The position numbers and the translations under genes were made by a program. DNA of 64,000 nucleotides from Pseudoalteromonas peptidolytica. Its GTDB lineage: Bacteria > Pseudomonadota > Gammaproteobacteria > Enterobacterales > Alteromonadaceae. The stretch covers positions 1 through 64,000 of the forward strand of contig NZ_WEHZ01000022.1 of assembly GCF_012641745.1 (NCBI RefSeq), given 5' to 3'. Below, one piece after another: positions 27,432 to 38,109 of this stretch (positions within the stretch are counted from its first letter, which is position 1; every line of letters starts with the position of its first letter). The notes under the pieces were generated by a model. That model saw nothing but the letters and a program-made list of their open reading frames with translations. It made no database searches and was not told the origin of the DNA.

Positions 27432-27464
27432 AAAAAAAACCCATGCATTGCATGGGTTTTTTTT
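27432..27464 (+). terminator. terminator of tkt
   Basis: An A8-CCCATGC arm pairs perfectly with GCATGGG-T8 across loop ATT, 17 bp after the tkt stop. It could also act on the other strand. Confidence 0.95.
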
Positions 27465-27504
27465 ATTGTTATAGCAATTCTATTCAGTAAGTCGTGCGTC
27501 AATT

Positions 27505-27666
27505 ATACCAATTTTCTTAATTAAGTGGTCTATTTTGAGGCGAGAAAATCTTGTCGATAACGAGGCAAAAATTTTGCTATTTAGTTGTTCTAAATAAGAA
27601 ATTTTTAACGCTGTTAGCGTCAGATTTACTCCTTCAAATTGAGCAAGTATTAACTCAAATTGGTAT
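27505..27666 (-). repeat. dispersed palindromic repeat, copy R3 (internally deleted)
   Basis: The minus-strand sense runs ATACCAATTTGAG to AAAATTGGTAT. About 50 bp of the middle (CCTACAT hairpin and AGCGATAGCAGG block) is missing. Its end touches the stop codon of the chemoreceptor gene (TTTAATACC). Confidence 0.9.
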
Positions 27667-29681
27667 TAAACTTTAAATTGATCGACTGACAAGCGCAGCT
27701 CTTCTGCGAGTTTCGCCACTTCAGAGCTTGAAATTGATGTCTGGCTTGCACCTTCAGCCGTTTGCTCAGCAATCGTAACAATAGACTCTAAACGTTCACT
27801 AATTTCTTGTGCTACTTGCTGCTGCTCGTTTGCTGCATTAGCGATTTCTTCACTTACATCATGCGCTTGTGAAACGGCTGCGGTAATAGAGTTCAATGCT
27901 TCGTTGGCAAGGTCGCTTTGGTTCACACAAGACTCAGCCTGCTGTTTACCTTTCGACATTGCACTTACGGCTTCTTCCGCGCCTGCTTGTAAAGACTCGA
28001 TCATCGCCTGAATTTCTTGTGTAGACTCTTGAGTTTTACTTGCTAAAGAGCGTACTTCGTCAGCAACTACCGCAAACCCTCGACCTTGTTCTCCAGCTCG
28101 AGCTGCTTCAATTGCAGCATTAAGCGCAAGTAAGTTAGTTTGCTCGGCGATGCCTCGTATAACATCCAAAATACTTCCGATAGAAGCACTATCTTGATGT
28201 AGTTTATTGATAACACGCGATGCCTCGTCGACTTCTTTGGCGAGTTGCTCAATGGTGTGTTTATTTTCGTGTGAGATACCTTTAACGCGCTCAGCTTCTT
28301 TGTCAGCATTTTTGATTTCTTGCAACGCTTGGTGTGCGCTGTTGCTTACACCATGAGAAGTGCTACTCATCTCGGTTGTTGCTGTAGCTGCTTGCTCAAC
28401 TTGTGCTTGCTGATTTTTAATCGCTTGACTCGATTCAGTGGTAATCGTCGATGTTTCTTCAGAGGCCGCTGCCAGTTGTGTTGAACGAGAAATAATACCG
28501 GTGATCAGTTCACGTAAACTCGAGATTAACGTATTACAGCTTTTCGAAAGTTCTCCAAACTCGTCTTTGGCGGTATCATCTAAGCGCTGCGTCATATCGC
28601 CACTGGCTACGATATTCAATACTCGATTTACTTCAGAAAGAGGTTTGGTAATGCGACTCACTGTAATGTATGCAACACCGACAGCCATAATAGTCGCCAC
28701 CATCATACCTATCCAAGTCCATAAATTAGCTTTACCGACGTCACTGCGCACACCTTGTTGCAAATTGAACGCGACTTGGCTTGCTTCTGACAACAAATCG
28801 TCAAGCTGAGAAAGCGCCGCTTGTGTTGTTTTTTCAGCGTCTGCAAGTTCTTTTTGGGTTTCAGCAAGGGCGAGTATCAGGCGCTTTTGGTTTTCTGCAA
28901 TACTGTTACTACCGGTTACTGTATCTTTTAGAGCCGTATAATATCCCTCAAGATCTGCGAATAGTCCGCTATCAAGTGCTGTCACTGGACCACGGATCAA
29001 GTCGATATTTCGTCCTAGCTCTTCAACTAAATACTTTTGCTCGTTTCTAACGATTTCTAGCGTGTTGGTGTCTTCAACAGTGACTAAATCGTTTGCACTA
29101 GTAACCACAGAAGAAAAGTTGTTCTCAAGACTATTTGCTGCTTGAAAAGCGCGTTTGTCGCTATCTTCTAATCCATCTAAATCGATGATGTCTACCGTTA
29201 CCATGGTGGCATCCTCGGCAGCCATATCAAGATCAGATAACTGTTCTTTGAGCTTATCGCGCAAAGAAAGCTCTGACGACTTCTCAGTGACTAGGCTATT
29301 CATGGCTTTTACAAATGCGTCGTAACTTTTACCAACATCGCTGCTGCTTGAAGCAAGTTTATTGTTAGAAGCGACCACCTGTTGGAGTTCAGAGTATGTT
29401 TTATCAAAAATCTTCTGACGCTCAGAAAACATTTGTCTCAGCGTCGCAAGCTCTGTTTCTGAGCGCGCATAAAAACTACCTTGCGCCATCTTGCTCATTA
29501 ATGTGAACTCAACTTTGAGTTCAGAGCTTTTTGAAAGTGCAGGTAAGGAGAGGCTGTTTACCTGCTGAGTTGAGTTGTCAATGTTTGCAATCCTAATTAA
29601 AGAATTACCCCCGATAAGAAGAAGCAACAAGGTGATGGTAATAAACCCACCCCAAATACGTTGGCTAACAGTCAAATTCAT
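27666..29681 (-). CDS. methyl-accepting chemotaxis protein
   Basis: This transmembrane chemoreceptor of about 671 residues has a first helix at about 8-27, a periplasmic helical sensor to about 315, a second helix near 320-342, a HAMP domain, and a C-terminal signalling domain with the conserved hairpin tip [32 protein letters not shown]. No C-terminal CheR/CheB pentapeptide is present. The ATG at 29681 has AGGA upstream; an in-frame TTG at 29708 adds nine residues unlike a membrane-protein start. The ligand is unknown. The stop codon lies at the edge of repeat R3. Confidence 0.92.
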   Translation of the reverse strand: MNLTVSQRIWGGFITITLLLLLIGGNSLIRIANIDNSTQQVNSLSLPALSKSSELKVEFTLMSKMAQGSFYARSETELATLRQMFSERQKIFDKTYSELQQVVASNNKLASSSSDVGKSYDAFVKAMNSLVTEKSSELSLRDKLKEQLSDLDMAAEDATMVTVDIIDLDGLEDSDKRAFQAANSLENNFSSVVTSANDLVTVEDTNTLEIVRNEQKYLVEELGRNIDLIRGPVTALDSGLFADLEGYYTALKDTVTGSNSIAENQKRLILALAETQKELADAEKTTQAALSQLDDLLSEASQVAFNLQQGVRSDVGKANLWTWIGMMVATIMAVGVAYITVSRITKPLSEVNRVLNIVASGDMTQRLDDTAKDEFGELSKSCNTLISSLRELITGIISRSTQLAAASEETSTITTESSQAIKNQQAQVEQAATATTEMSSTSHGVSNSAHQALQEIKNADKEAERVKGISHENKHTIEQLAKEVDEASRVINKLHQDSASIGSILDVIRGIAEQTNLLALNAAIEAARAGEQGRGFAVVADEVRSLASKTQESTQEIQAMIESLQAGAEEAVSAMSKGKQQAESCVNQSDLANEALNSITAAVSQAHDVSEEIANAANEQQQVAQEISERLESIVTIAEQTAEGASQTSISSSEVAKLAEELRLSVDQFKV

Positions 29682-30137
29682 AGCTGTCCTACAAAATTTA
29701 CAATGCAATACGGATACTTATCGGATTTATTGCGGATAAGTTAAGTATTTTATAGCAGATGTGACGAAAAAATTCAGCAAAAAAGGTCGGATTACAAAAA
29801 ATAGCGACTATTTTGCCACAAGGGTGGTCTGTTTATCGAATATAGTTTAGTCAATAGAATAAAGATAGAGGCGTTTATGTTTGTAACTTGATGGCCTTTG
29901 GTGTTCAGGCTGGTACTGTACATACAAATTTGTATCTTGGAGAACCTGAAAAGGGGCCGTTCAAGTCGGTGTTTTCACTATGCTTGAGCAGATTAAGAGT
30001 AAAGCATTACATGGGTTATGCGTATGAGCCGCTTTGTTCTGCTAGTAACATCTGGTTAGTCGAGTTCTCTGGGCTTTGAGTTGACACTTTTACCGGACAA
30101 TATCTCGATTTAATTGCATTGCAGGTGTTTTGGTCGG
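29682..30137. other. intergenic region between the chemoreceptor and apaH
   Basis: About 455 bp upstream of the chemoreceptor and beyond the apaH stop. A small hairpin AAAATAG/CTATTTT lies at 29798-29814. A 63-codon frame at 29888-30079 has no clear ribosome site or family, so I do not call it a gene. Confidence 0.35.
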
Positions 30138-30935
30138 CTACGCTTGTTGGTACTTTTCACCGGTATCGATGTTAATCATGGTCATTGCCCCTCCCCAAAC
30201 ACATCCTGTGTCGAGTGCAATCACATTTTTTTGGTGTGTTTCACCCTCTAATGCCGCCCAGTGGCCAAAAAGTAATGTCGTATTTGGTGGTATTTGTCCA
30301 TATTCAAACCAAGGGATAAGACCATCGTTATCTTTTAACCCAGATTTATTTTTTAGGTCTAGTTCACCATTTTGCTTAAGAAAGCGCATTCGAGTGAAGA
30401 CGTTAACAATGGCTTTAAACTTATCTTGTTCACTGAGCTTATCGAGCTCAAGTCCGGGGTGAGCGCCGTACATATTGGCGTAAAACTCAGGGGCTTTTGT
30501 AGATTGATAATTGGCTTCGGCAAAGTGTGCATAGTTTAGCGCTTGTTCTATGCTCCAGCTTGGATGAATACCTGCATGAGAAATCAAAGTTTGCTGCTGT
30601 TCTAGCCAGATAGCCAGTGGCTGTGCACGCAATAAGTCAGCATACTTTTGGCATTTAGGGCTGTTAAACACTGCGTCTAATTTGTCTTTTGGATTGGGTG
30701 GCATTCCTAATGCTAGACAGGCTAAAAAGTGGAGGTCGTGATTGCCAAGTGTAACGCTAATGGAGTCTGCATGTTGATATAGAAACTCTAGGCAAGCAAG
30801 CGGATCAGGGCCTCGGGCGATGATGTCGCCGACAAAGTACAAATGGTCTTGGCTTGGATTAAAGTCGACTTGATCAAGTAGCGCGATGAGTGGGGTGAAG
30901 CAGCCTTGTAAATCTCCAATTGCGTATTTTGCCAT
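30138..30935 (-). CDS. apaH: symmetrical bis(5'-nucleosyl)-tetraphosphatase
   Basis: This enzyme hydrolyses Ap4A to two ADP (and removes Np4-type RNA caps). It has 265 residues with all metallophosphatase blocks: GDLQGC near 7, GDIIARGPDP near 36, GNHD near 65 and SHAGIHPSW near 115. It is the last gene of the lptD-surA-pdxA-rsmA-apaG-apaH order. The gap to apaG (about 330 bp, with a decayed repeat) is larger than in E. coli, so apaH may have its own promoter. Confidence 0.95.
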   Translation of the reverse strand: MAKYAIGDLQGCFTPLIALLDQVDFNPSQDHLYFVGDIIARGPDPLACLEFLYQHADSISVTLGNHDLHFLACLALGMPPNPKDKLDAVFNSPKCQKYADLLRAQPLAIWLEQQQTLISHAGIHPSWSIEQALNYAHFAEANYQSTKAPEFYANMYGAHPGLELDKLSEQDKFKAIVNVFTRMRFLKQNGELDLKNKSGLKDNDGLIPWFEYGQIPPNTTLLFGHWAALEGETHQKNVIALDTGCVWGGAMTMINIDTGEKYQQA

Positions 30936-31037
30936 GCTTTACCTATAGCCTATTTTATAACTCAATGTGTTTATTCTAATGCTGAGCCTCAATGAGGCAA
31001 GCAGGCTAGCCAGCTTGCACTGAATAACAGCGTCCTT

Positions 31038-31255
31038 ATCCCAATTTACTTAACTCAGCTGCCTATTTTGAGGAGCTTGTACTACCCTGATGTGACCTTA
31101 TCACCAAGGTAACTACACCCGTGTCGGCGAGGCAAGAATGTTCCTACTTCACTTGTGATCTATTGCCGAACTCTGGTTACCTAGTTGCTTTAGATAAACC
31201 GTTGACGAGGTCAGCGTCATACTTGCCCACTTATATTGAGCAAGTATTAAAACAC
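31038..31255 (-). repeat. dispersed palindromic repeat, copy R4 (strongly decayed)
   Basis: The minus-strand sense shows recognisable ends (TTGAGCAAGTATTAA mirror block at the right, CCTATTTTGAGGAG and CCCAATTTACTTAA at the left), but the centre has diverged beyond simple alignment. It separates apaH from apaG. Confidence 0.6.
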
Positions 31256-31262
31256 ATTAGCA

Positions 31263-31652
31263 TTAATGCAAAATATTTGGGCAGGAGAGTCTAAATACAT
31301 TAATTGGTGCTTTAAACTCGGTGCCAAATTCATTACGCATAACGTAGTAGCCTTCCATTGTACCTAAAGGGGTATCGAGAACAGCACCACTGGTATACTG
31401 ATAGCTTTCACCAGGGCGGATGGTAGGTTGTTCACCTACGACTCCATCACCTTCCACTTCCGTTTCTTTGCCGTTAGCGTCGGTAATTAGCCAATAGCGG
31501 CTCTCTAGCTTGGCATTACACAAGCTATGGTTTTTGATAGTTATAGTATAGGCAAACACATATTTTTCCTTTTCAGGCTGTGATTGCGCTTCAACATAAA
31601 AGGTTTCTACCGACACTTTTATCGGTGAGCCAATTTTAGTTTGAGTTGTCAT
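31263..31652 (-). CDS. apaG: ApaG-domain protein
   Basis: This protein of about 129 residues has a fibronectin-III-like fold: [33 protein letters not shown], and [18 protein letters not shown] near the end. ApaG is conserved beside apaH; its biochemical role is unsettled. I choose the ATG at 31652 by comparison with E. coli ApaG; a TTG at 31667 is the alternative. It overlaps the 3' end of rsmA by 17 bases. Confidence 0.92.
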   Translation of the reverse strand: MTTQTKIGSPIKVSVETFYVEAQSQPEKEKYVFAYTITIKNHSLCNAKLESRYWLITDANGKETEVEGDGVVGEQPTIRPGESYQYTSGAVLDTPLGTMEGYYVMRNEFGTEFKAPINVFRLSCPNILH

Positions 31653-32442
31653 ATAGCCAATTTGCAATTTCGATAAACTGGTTCAGCGACAGATTTTCAG
31701 CACGAAGTGTAGGATCTATACCCAACGCTTGTAACTGCGCTTCACTTAACAGGTTAGATAAACTATTTCTCAGCGTCTTACGACGTTGGTTGAATGCTTC
31801 AAGACATACAGTATTCAGTAGCTTAGTACTTTTGGCTGTACGTTGAGAAGCCTCTTTGGGGATCAATCTGACAACTGCTGAGTCAACTTTTGGTGCAGGC
31901 TTAAAGCAATGCGGTGGCACTTCAATGACGGGAATGGCATGGCAGTAATACTGCGTCATTACACTTAAACGACCAAAAGCCTTACTCCCAGGGCCTGCAA
32001 CCATGCGATTAACGACTTCTTTTTGAAGCATAAAGTGCATGTGTGCAACCTGATCTGCAAATTCAAACAGGTGAAATAACAAAGGGGTTGAAACGTTATA
32101 AGGTAAGTTACCAAAAATCTTCAACTTCTCTCCTTCTTTGATTAAAGAAGAAAAGTCAAACTTCATTGCATCGCCTTGATTAACCGTTAATTTAGGTCCT
32201 AAAAACGGATGATGGATCAAGCGCTCAGCAAGATCTTTATCAAGCTCTACAACGGTTAAATGGCCACTTAAATCACACACAGGCTCAGTGATAGCACCTA
32301 AACCAGGACCAATCTCAACCAGGTTATCCTCTGGTTTTGGGTCGATGGCTGTTACTATCTTGTCGATAATACTGTTGTCATTTAAGAAGTTTTGACCAAA
32401 GCGCTTACGGGCTCTGTGTCCAAGATGTACTTTATCTGTCAT
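31636..32442 (-). CDS. rsmA: 16S rRNA dimethyladenosine transferase
   Basis: RsmA (KsgA) dimethylates two adjacent adenosines in helix 45 of 16S rRNA late in 30S assembly. It has 268 residues with AdoMet-binding motif [11 protein letters not shown] near 43 and catalytic N-L-P-Y near 113. Its start overlaps the end of pdxA by four bases and its end overlaps apaG. Confidence 0.96.
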   Translation of the reverse strand: MTDKVHLGHRARKRFGQNFLNDNSIIDKIVTAIDPKPEDNLVEIGPGLGAITEPVCDLSGHLTVVELDKDLAERLIHHPFLGPKLTVNQGDAMKFDFSSLIKEGEKLKIFGNLPYNVSTPLLFHLFEFADQVAHMHFMLQKEVVNRMVAGPGSKAFGRLSVMTQYYCHAIPVIEVPPHCFKPAPKVDSAVVRLIPKEASQRTAKSTKLLNTVCLEAFNQRRKTLRNSLSNLLSEAQLQALGIDPTLRAENLSLNQFIEIANWLYDNSN

Positions 32443-33431
32443 GCATTCTGTGCTTTTTTGGTTGCGAGCTTAATTGCCTCGCGGATCGCTAATTCAAAAC
32501 TACCTACTTCAACATCGCCCGAGCCTGCTAAATCAAGAGCAGTGCCGTGGTCAACCGATGTACGAACAAAAGGTAATCCCAAGGTGATGTTTACTGAATT
32601 TCCAAAACCTTTATATTTTAACACAGGTAAACCCTGATCGTGATACATTGCAAGCACTGCATCAGCATTATCTAAATATTTTGCTTGAAAAAGCGTATCA
32701 GCAGGCAATGGGCCAACTAAGTTCATGCCTTGCTGATTGAGTATTTCTAGAGTTGGCTCAATCGTGTCTATTTCTTCTCGGCCAAGGTGACCACCTTCAC
32801 CGGCATGTGGGTTGAGCCCACATACCAGTACTCGTGGTTGTTCAATACCAAACTTTGTCTGTAAGTCGTGGTTGAGTATATGTATCACTTTGCTCAAACG
32901 CTCAGGGGTTATCGCTTTTGATACATAAGCCAACGGAATGTGAGTGGTTACTAAAGCAACGCGAAGCCCTTCCGTTGCAAGTAGCATAACCACATCGGCA
33001 GTATCAGACTGCTGCGCAAAATATTCAGTGTGGCCACTAAATGAAATACCCGCTTGATTGATAATGCCTTTATGCACAGGGCCGGTAACAACTGCAGCAA
33101 AAGTACCATCCATATTTTTTTCTGAGGCAATACGAAGCGTTTCGAGCACATAGTGGCCATTGGCTTCATCTAGTTGACCGGCAACCACCTCAGCACCTTT
33201 ATCTACTTGTAGATAGTAGATAGCGCCTGCGGGGGCAGGCTGTGGTGCTTGAGTGCTGTCAAATGGCAATAGGACGATTTGCTCGTTGAGCTCTTTAGCG
33301 CGTTTTTCTAGGATACTTTTATCAACTACCGCAACTAACTGAGCAGGCCAAGCATGCTGAGCCAATTTGATAACAAGATCTGGACCTATGCCAGCAGGCT
33401 CACCCGGTGTAATTGCGATTCTGAGGGTCAT
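32439..33431 (-). CDS. pdxA: 4-hydroxythreonine-4-phosphate dehydrogenase
   Basis: This enzyme of pyridoxal 5'-phosphate synthesis has 330 residues. Metal-binding His residues are visible in [21 protein letters not shown] and [11 protein letters not shown]. Operon position between surA and rsmA is conserved; it starts five bases after the surA stop. Confidence 0.96.
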   Translation of the reverse strand: MTLRIAITPGEPAGIGPDLVIKLAQHAWPAQLVAVVDKSILEKRAKELNEQIVLLPFDSTQAPQPAPAGAIYYLQVDKGAEVVAGQLDEANGHYVLETLRIASEKNMDGTFAAVVTGPVHKGIINQAGISFSGHTEYFAQQSDTADVVMLLATEGLRVALVTTHIPLAYVSKAITPERLSKVIHILNHDLQTKFGIEQPRVLVCGLNPHAGEGGHLGREEIDTIEPTLEILNQQGMNLVGPLPADTLFQAKYLDNADAVLAMYHDQGLPVLKYKGFGNSVNITLGLPFVRTSVDHGTALDLAGSGDVEVGSFELAIREAIKLATKKAQNA

Positions 33432-33436
33432 GGTCG

Positions 33437-34729
33437 TTATTCCGTTTCCATTATTTCAATATGTGCTTGATCACGCATTTCTTTAATCCATTTAAAGCTT
33501 TCTTCTTTAAATTTACGATTAAATAGTAGGCGATGAGCGCGGTTTAATTTAGCCTGCTCTGTTTTGTCTGCAACGCGCTTATCAAGCAGTTGCACTATGT
33601 GCCAGCCAAAAGTACTTCTAAACGGCTCACTGATTTGATCTTTTTCTAGAGATAATAAAGTATCTCTAAATGCTGGTACGTAAGTTGTTGGATCTGTCCA
33701 GTCGTACTCGCCGCCTTTAAGGGCAGAGCCTGGATCTTCAGAGTGTTCTTTCGCTAGTGCTGCAAAGTCTGCGGTACCAGCTCGTAGGTCCTTAACAAAG
33801 CCAGCAAGCATTGAGCGTGCTTTTTCTTCACTTAAAATGATAGAAGGTTTGATTAAGATATGACGAGAGCGTACTTCGACTGTCTCCACCACTTCACGGC
33901 CGCGAATATCTTGTACTTTCAGAATGTGGAAACCCGCGCCTGAGCGCAGTGGACCGACGATGTCGTCTTTTTTCGCTCCCTTTATTGCTTCTGCAAACAA
34001 AGTTGGCATCTCGTTGATACCCATCCAGCCTAATTGGCCACCATCTAGCGCCTTTGAACCACTTGAAGAGGCGATAGCAATACGCTTAAATTCTTTGCCT
34101 TCGTTCAAGAATTTGATTACGTTATCAGCACGCTGACGGGCATCCTCAATTTCTTCAGGCGTCGCTTTTGTTGGTATCTTGATTAAAATGTGGCCAATGT
34201 CATATTCCTCGGAGTTGCCAGTTTGCTCGCTGAGAATTTTTTGTAAATTCGTCACTTCTTGAGGGCTGATATAAATACGGCGGTCGACACTGGCTCGGCG
34301 TACCTGGCTTGTGGTGATTTCTTTGCGGATCTCTTCACGGTATGCTTGGAAACTTTCTCCGCTCGCTTCTACCGAGCGACGTAGATCAGCAATAGTGCCA
34401 CCTTGGTCTTGCGCGATATTGGCAATGGTTTGGTCAAGTTGTGCATCAGATATTTGCATACCCATGCGCTCACCTAGTTGTAGCATCAGCGATTGCTCAA
34501 TGAGCTTGTCAATCGCTTGCAAGCGAAGTGTCCTGTCACTTGGAAGCTCGGTCCCTTGCTGGTCGGCTTGTTCCTTTACACGGTTAATTATTTGGTTAAC
34601 TTCACTTTGTAAAATAACGCCGTCGTTGACGGTGGCAACAACAGTATCAAGTTTTACACGCTCAGCATGTGCTTGAGTAAATAGGCCTGCACTCAATGAG
34701 GCCACTAATAACAACTTTTTTAAATTCAT
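33437..34729 (-). CDS. surA: periplasmic chaperone/peptidyl-prolyl isomerase SurA
   Basis: SurA escorts outer-membrane proteins such as LptD across the periplasm. It has 430 residues: signal peptide to about residue 22 (THA-ER), an N-terminal chaperone domain, two parvulin domains (starting near IGHILIKIP and SRHILIKPS) and a C-terminal helix. It lies directly after its client gene lptD. Confidence 0.96.
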   Translation of the reverse strand: MNLKKLLLVASLSAGLFTQAHAERVKLDTVVATVNDGVILQSEVNQIINRVKEQADQQGTELPSDRTLRLQAIDKLIEQSLMLQLGERMGMQISDAQLDQTIANIAQDQGGTIADLRRSVEASGESFQAYREEIRKEITTSQVRRASVDRRIYISPQEVTNLQKILSEQTGNSEEYDIGHILIKIPTKATPEEIEDARQRADNVIKFLNEGKEFKRIAIASSSGSKALDGGQLGWMGINEMPTLFAEAIKGAKKDDIVGPLRSGAGFHILKVQDIRGREVVETVEVRSRHILIKPSIILSEEKARSMLAGFVKDLRAGTADFAALAKEHSEDPGSALKGGEYDWTDPTTYVPAFRDTLLSLEKDQISEPFRSTFGWHIVQLLDKRVADKTEQAKLNRAHRLLFNRKFKEESFKWIKEMRDQAHIEIMETE

Positions 34730-34744
34730 ACGGCTTTCTAAATT

Positions 34745-36991
34745 CTATTTATTCAAAAAATACGGTCTACGGTAACCAAAAATACCCTGTTGAAGGAGCT
34801 TACTTGCATCACCACTGCGTTGACTTCCAAGTCCTGAAAGAACAAATTTCAGGCTAAAGCCAGAGTCAAACACTGCCTCATCATGAGTGAGTGTTTGGTT
34901 TAAGTTTGTTTCAATTTGTCGGTTTGCTGTCACTTGAATCGCCCAACAACAAGACTGGTATTGAACGCCGACAAAGGATTCAACGCTTCTGTTTGCTGTC
35001 ATATCACGGTGATAGCTTGCTACAAACTGCCAGTTATCGTCAATTGGTAAACTCGTGAATAAACCGACTTGGTCTATTTCATAGTCTGAGACATCATTTA
35101 CATAGCGATGGTTCAATTGCACAAGCTGCTTGTCGTCACCTTTGTAGTCTAAAGTAAAGTGAGACTGTACCAAATCTTTGCTATCGACATCGTATTGAAT
35201 ACCACCAGATAGATACCAGCGTTTGTGCCAATGTAGCATGGATTCAGCTGCAAACAGCGAATTATAATTTGTATCGTCGCTGAAGCGTTGTGCAGATGGC
35301 TTTACAGAGGACTCTAGATAGATGATTTGACCGGCACTAAAGTTAAAGCGCTCGACATTGCTACTATCAAAAATTCGTGTGGTTGCACCAATAGTGAATT
35401 GGTTTGCTTCTGCGATACGGTCGTAACCTGAATATCTGCGGGCGCGAAAGAGACCAATGAAGTCATCTTGTAACTTAGCAGTATCATACCAACCGATTTG
35501 ACTTTGTTCTCTATGTGGAGTGTATAAGTACTGTAGCTGTGGTTCTAATGTCTGTACCCCTTGCTCGAAGAAAAACTCTGTACTGCGTTCAAAGTTAAGC
35601 TGGCCGTGCATACGGACACTTGGTAACGTCCGGCTGACAGACTCTGCATAGTCCGAATTGAGTTCTTTGATGTTCTGATCATAGCGAGTATGAAGTAAGC
35701 GAGCCTCTGAGGTAAAAGACCAAGCATAATCACTGCGAGAGAATGAGACTCTGGGTTCTAAATGTAGTCTTGACGCTTCAGTGATCGCTAATGAATCATT
35801 TTGAAAATAAGCAAATTCACCCTCAAAATCCCAATCAACGTTGGCAAACTCGTAACTTTCACGGGTACGGAAGCTAATTTGCGGTAACGTGGTATAGGAC
35901 TCTCTGTGGTCGCCAAGGACTTCAAAGTCTTGCAGTTTAATGTCGACCAACCAGTCCTCGCCTAAGTAGCTAACACTACCAGTGCGATACAGTTGAGTGT
36001 CTGTTTCATTGGCGTATTCTGAGGTTAAGTCAGTCAGGTAGTTATCATCGCTGACATTGGTAATATCAACGAACGCACGCCAGTTATCGCTCAAGTAACT
36101 TTTTTGCTGCCAATGCACTAAATATCGGTCATCTAGCTGTGGCTCTGAGTCATCTTTACTTAAATATTCAACAGCAACTTTACCTTGGTGTTGCTCAGTC
36201 AAATATCTGAACTCAGTGTTAAGCTGGAAGCCTTTATTGGCCATATATCGTGGCGTTAAGGTAGCATCGTAATTTGGTGCTAAGTTCAAGTAATAAGGAG
36301 TGATTAACTCCAAACCAAACTTATTTGAGCTAGAGATGGTTGGTGTGAGCAGCCCTGACTTGCGCCTACTGTCGATTGGAAAGGTAAAATAGGGGAGGTA
36401 AATCACCGGCGTGTCCAAAATTTTGAACACCGTATTATATGTTTCTCCCCAGCCATCCTCACGAGAAAGCACGATACTACTTGCTTCTATTTTCCAAAAG
36501 GGATCATCGCTTGGACAGGTAGTGAAGCTAGAGTTATCGAGTGATATTTGATTTCCAGACGCGTGTAACTTTTCAGCACCACCACGACCTAACTGCTCAG
36601 TAAGCTCATATTCAGCACCAAGCAAGCTGACCGTGTTAGCATTTAAATCAGCGAAGAGACCATTACTATGTACTTTGGTAAATTGATCGCGATAAAGGAG
36701 CGGGCCTGAAGCACTTAGTAGCCCTTCTTTTTTATCAATCAGTGCACGTCGGGCTGCTAAGCTCATGGTTTCGGTATTAATAATGACATTGCCTGAAAAC
36801 TCTGCGCTGTCAGCGCCTTGCAGTTCCAAGTCATCAGCAACAATATCAATGGCGTTTTTGGGCAGCGAGGCTATTGGCTTCCAGCTTTCTGGCTGCATAT
36901 AGTCTTTACATTGTGCCGCGACAATGTTCGTATTAGCAAAAGCAGTAGAGTGAATAGCAGACAATACAGCTAAGCCCAAAATTTTGCGCAT
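34745..36991 (-). CDS. lptD: LPS-assembly outer-membrane protein LptD
   Basis: LptD inserts lipopolysaccharide into the outer leaflet together with LptE. It has 748 residues: signal peptide (about 1-19), a jellyroll OstA/LptA-like domain to about 200, and a large beta-barrel. The Cys pattern needed for the two long-range disulfides is present: one near 28, one in FTTCPSDD near 160, and the adjacent pair in QSCCW near 680. It is first in its gene cluster; its promoter must lie in the 112 bp shared with the divergent amgK. Confidence 0.95.
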   Translation of the reverse strand: MRKILGLAVLSAIHSTAFANTNIVAAQCKDYMQPESWKPIASLPKNAIDIVADDLELQGADSAEFSGNVIINTETMSLAARRALIDKKEGLLSASGPLLYRDQFTKVHSNGLFADLNANTVSLLGAEYELTEQLGRGGAEKLHASGNQISLDNSSFTTCPSDDPFWKIEASSIVLSREDGWGETYNTVFKILDTPVIYLPYFTFPIDSRRKSGLLTPTISSSNKFGLELITPYYLNLAPNYDATLTPRYMANKGFQLNTEFRYLTEQHQGKVAVEYLSKDDSEPQLDDRYLVHWQQKSYLSDNWRAFVDITNVSDDNYLTDLTSEYANETDTQLYRTGSVSYLGEDWLVDIKLQDFEVLGDHRESYTTLPQISFRTRESYEFANVDWDFEGEFAYFQNDSLAITEASRLHLEPRVSFSRSDYAWSFTSEARLLHTRYDQNIKELNSDYAESVSRTLPSVRMHGQLNFERSTEFFFEQGVQTLEPQLQYLYTPHREQSQIGWYDTAKLQDDFIGLFRARRYSGYDRIAEANQFTIGATTRIFDSSNVERFNFSAGQIIYLESSVKPSAQRFSDDTNYNSLFAAESMLHWHKRWYLSGGIQYDVDSKDLVQSHFTLDYKGDDKQLVQLNHRYVNDVSDYEIDQVGLFTSLPIDDNWQFVASYHRDMTANRSVESFVGVQYQSCCWAIQVTANRQIETNLNQTLTHDEAVFDSGFSLKFVLSGLGSQRSGDASKLLQQGIFGYRRPYFLNK

Positions 36992-37103
36992 TTAATAACC
37001 TATTAGCTGAGCATTTAATAATAAGCTCATCATGATAAATGAAAACTGTCGGAAATACAGTAGCATTTAAATATTTACAAGTAGAAGGTGTAATAGTTAA
37101 TCC

Positions 37104-38102
37104 ATGAGTAGTCAAAATCAGCGTGTAGAATTTATACAGCGAGCATTGCAAACCCATCAATTCAGCTGTGAACCCATCACCTCAGATGCTAGCTTTCGCC
37201 GCTATTACCGCGTAACAAAAGGTACAGAAGCATCATGGGTGCTGATGGAAAGTCCGGTGGATAAAGTGGATAACACCCCATTTGTAGCATTAAACAGTGT
37301 ACTCACACAGCAAGGGCTAAATCTGCCAAGCATTATTGCACAGGATGAGCAGTGCGGTTTGGTATTGCTACAGGACTTGGGCTCTACTCACCTTGCTGAC
37401 AGGCTAGATACACACGCCCGATTGCATGACTATCAAGCGTTGCTAGATTTGCTACCAAATATTGCTCAGACGCCGACCAGTAAGTGGATGAAACCCTATG
37501 ATGCTGACTTTATTGCCATGGAGCTGGAAATATTTCATGAGTGGCTGGTGACAAAGTGGCTAAAAAGCTCGCTGACAGAGCATCAACAGATACAGTGGCA
37601 AAACGTCAAGTCAAGGTTGGTTGAGGTTATGCTCGAACAGCCACAAGTGACGATGCACCGAGACTTCCACAGTCGCAATGTTATTTTTCATCAGTCAAAG
37701 TGGTATTTGATTGATTATCAAGATGCCGTGCAAGGGCCTGTTACATATGACAGTGTGTCTTTACTAAGAGACTGTTACACGCGATTGCCCACAGATGAGT
37801 TTGCAATGTTGCAGCGATATAGTTTTGATAAATTACATGCCGCAGGTCTGTTAGCTGATATGGATTTTAGTCGATATCAATATTACTTTGATCTTACAGG
37901 GTTGCAGCGACATCTCAAGGCTGCGGGAATATTTACGCGGCTATTGCAACGAGATGGGAAAGGCGGGTATCTAGATAATATTTTGCCGACGCTCGATTAC
38001 ATTCTTGAAGCTGCTCAGAAGTATGATGAATTTCAGTGGCTTGCAAGCTGGATTAGGCATGACATAATGCCTAAAGCAAAAGTCAAACTGAGCGCCAAAT
38101 AA
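37104..38102 (+). CDS. amgK: N-acetylmuramate/N-acetylglucosamine kinase (AmgK-like)
   Basis: This 332-residue kinase of the aminoglycoside-phosphotransferase fold has the catalytic loop M-H-R-D-F-H-S-R-N-V and metal site I-D-Y-Q-D near 215. In Pseudomonas AmgK phosphorylates MurNAc and GlcNAc at C1 to recycle peptidoglycan, bypassing MurA and fosfomycin. The next gene is the partner uridylyltransferase MurU, seven bases away, and lptD is divergent, as in Pseudomonas. Activity is inferred from homology and pairing. Confidence 0.88.
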   Translation: MSSQNQRVEFIQRALQTHQFSCEPITSDASFRRYYRVTKGTEASWVLMESPVDKVDNTPFVALNSVLTQQGLNLPSIIAQDEQCGLVLLQDLGSTHLADRLDTHARLHDYQALLDLLPNIAQTPTSKWMKPYDADFIAMELEIFHEWLVTKWLKSSLTEHQQIQWQNVKSRLVEVMLEQPQVTMHRDFHSRNVIFHQSKWYLIDYQDAVQGPVTYDSVSLLRDCYTRLPTDEFAMLQRYSFDKLHAAGLLADMDFSRYQYYFDLTGLQRHLKAAGIFTRLLQRDGKGGYLDNILPTLDYILEAAQKYDEFQWLASWIRHDIMPKAKVKLSAK

Positions 38103-38109
38103 AGCGAAT

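Noticed and set aside
29888..30079. 63-codon plus-strand ORF between the chemoreceptor and apaH
   Set aside because: No ribosome site, no recognisable family, and mixed composition; kept as intergenic.
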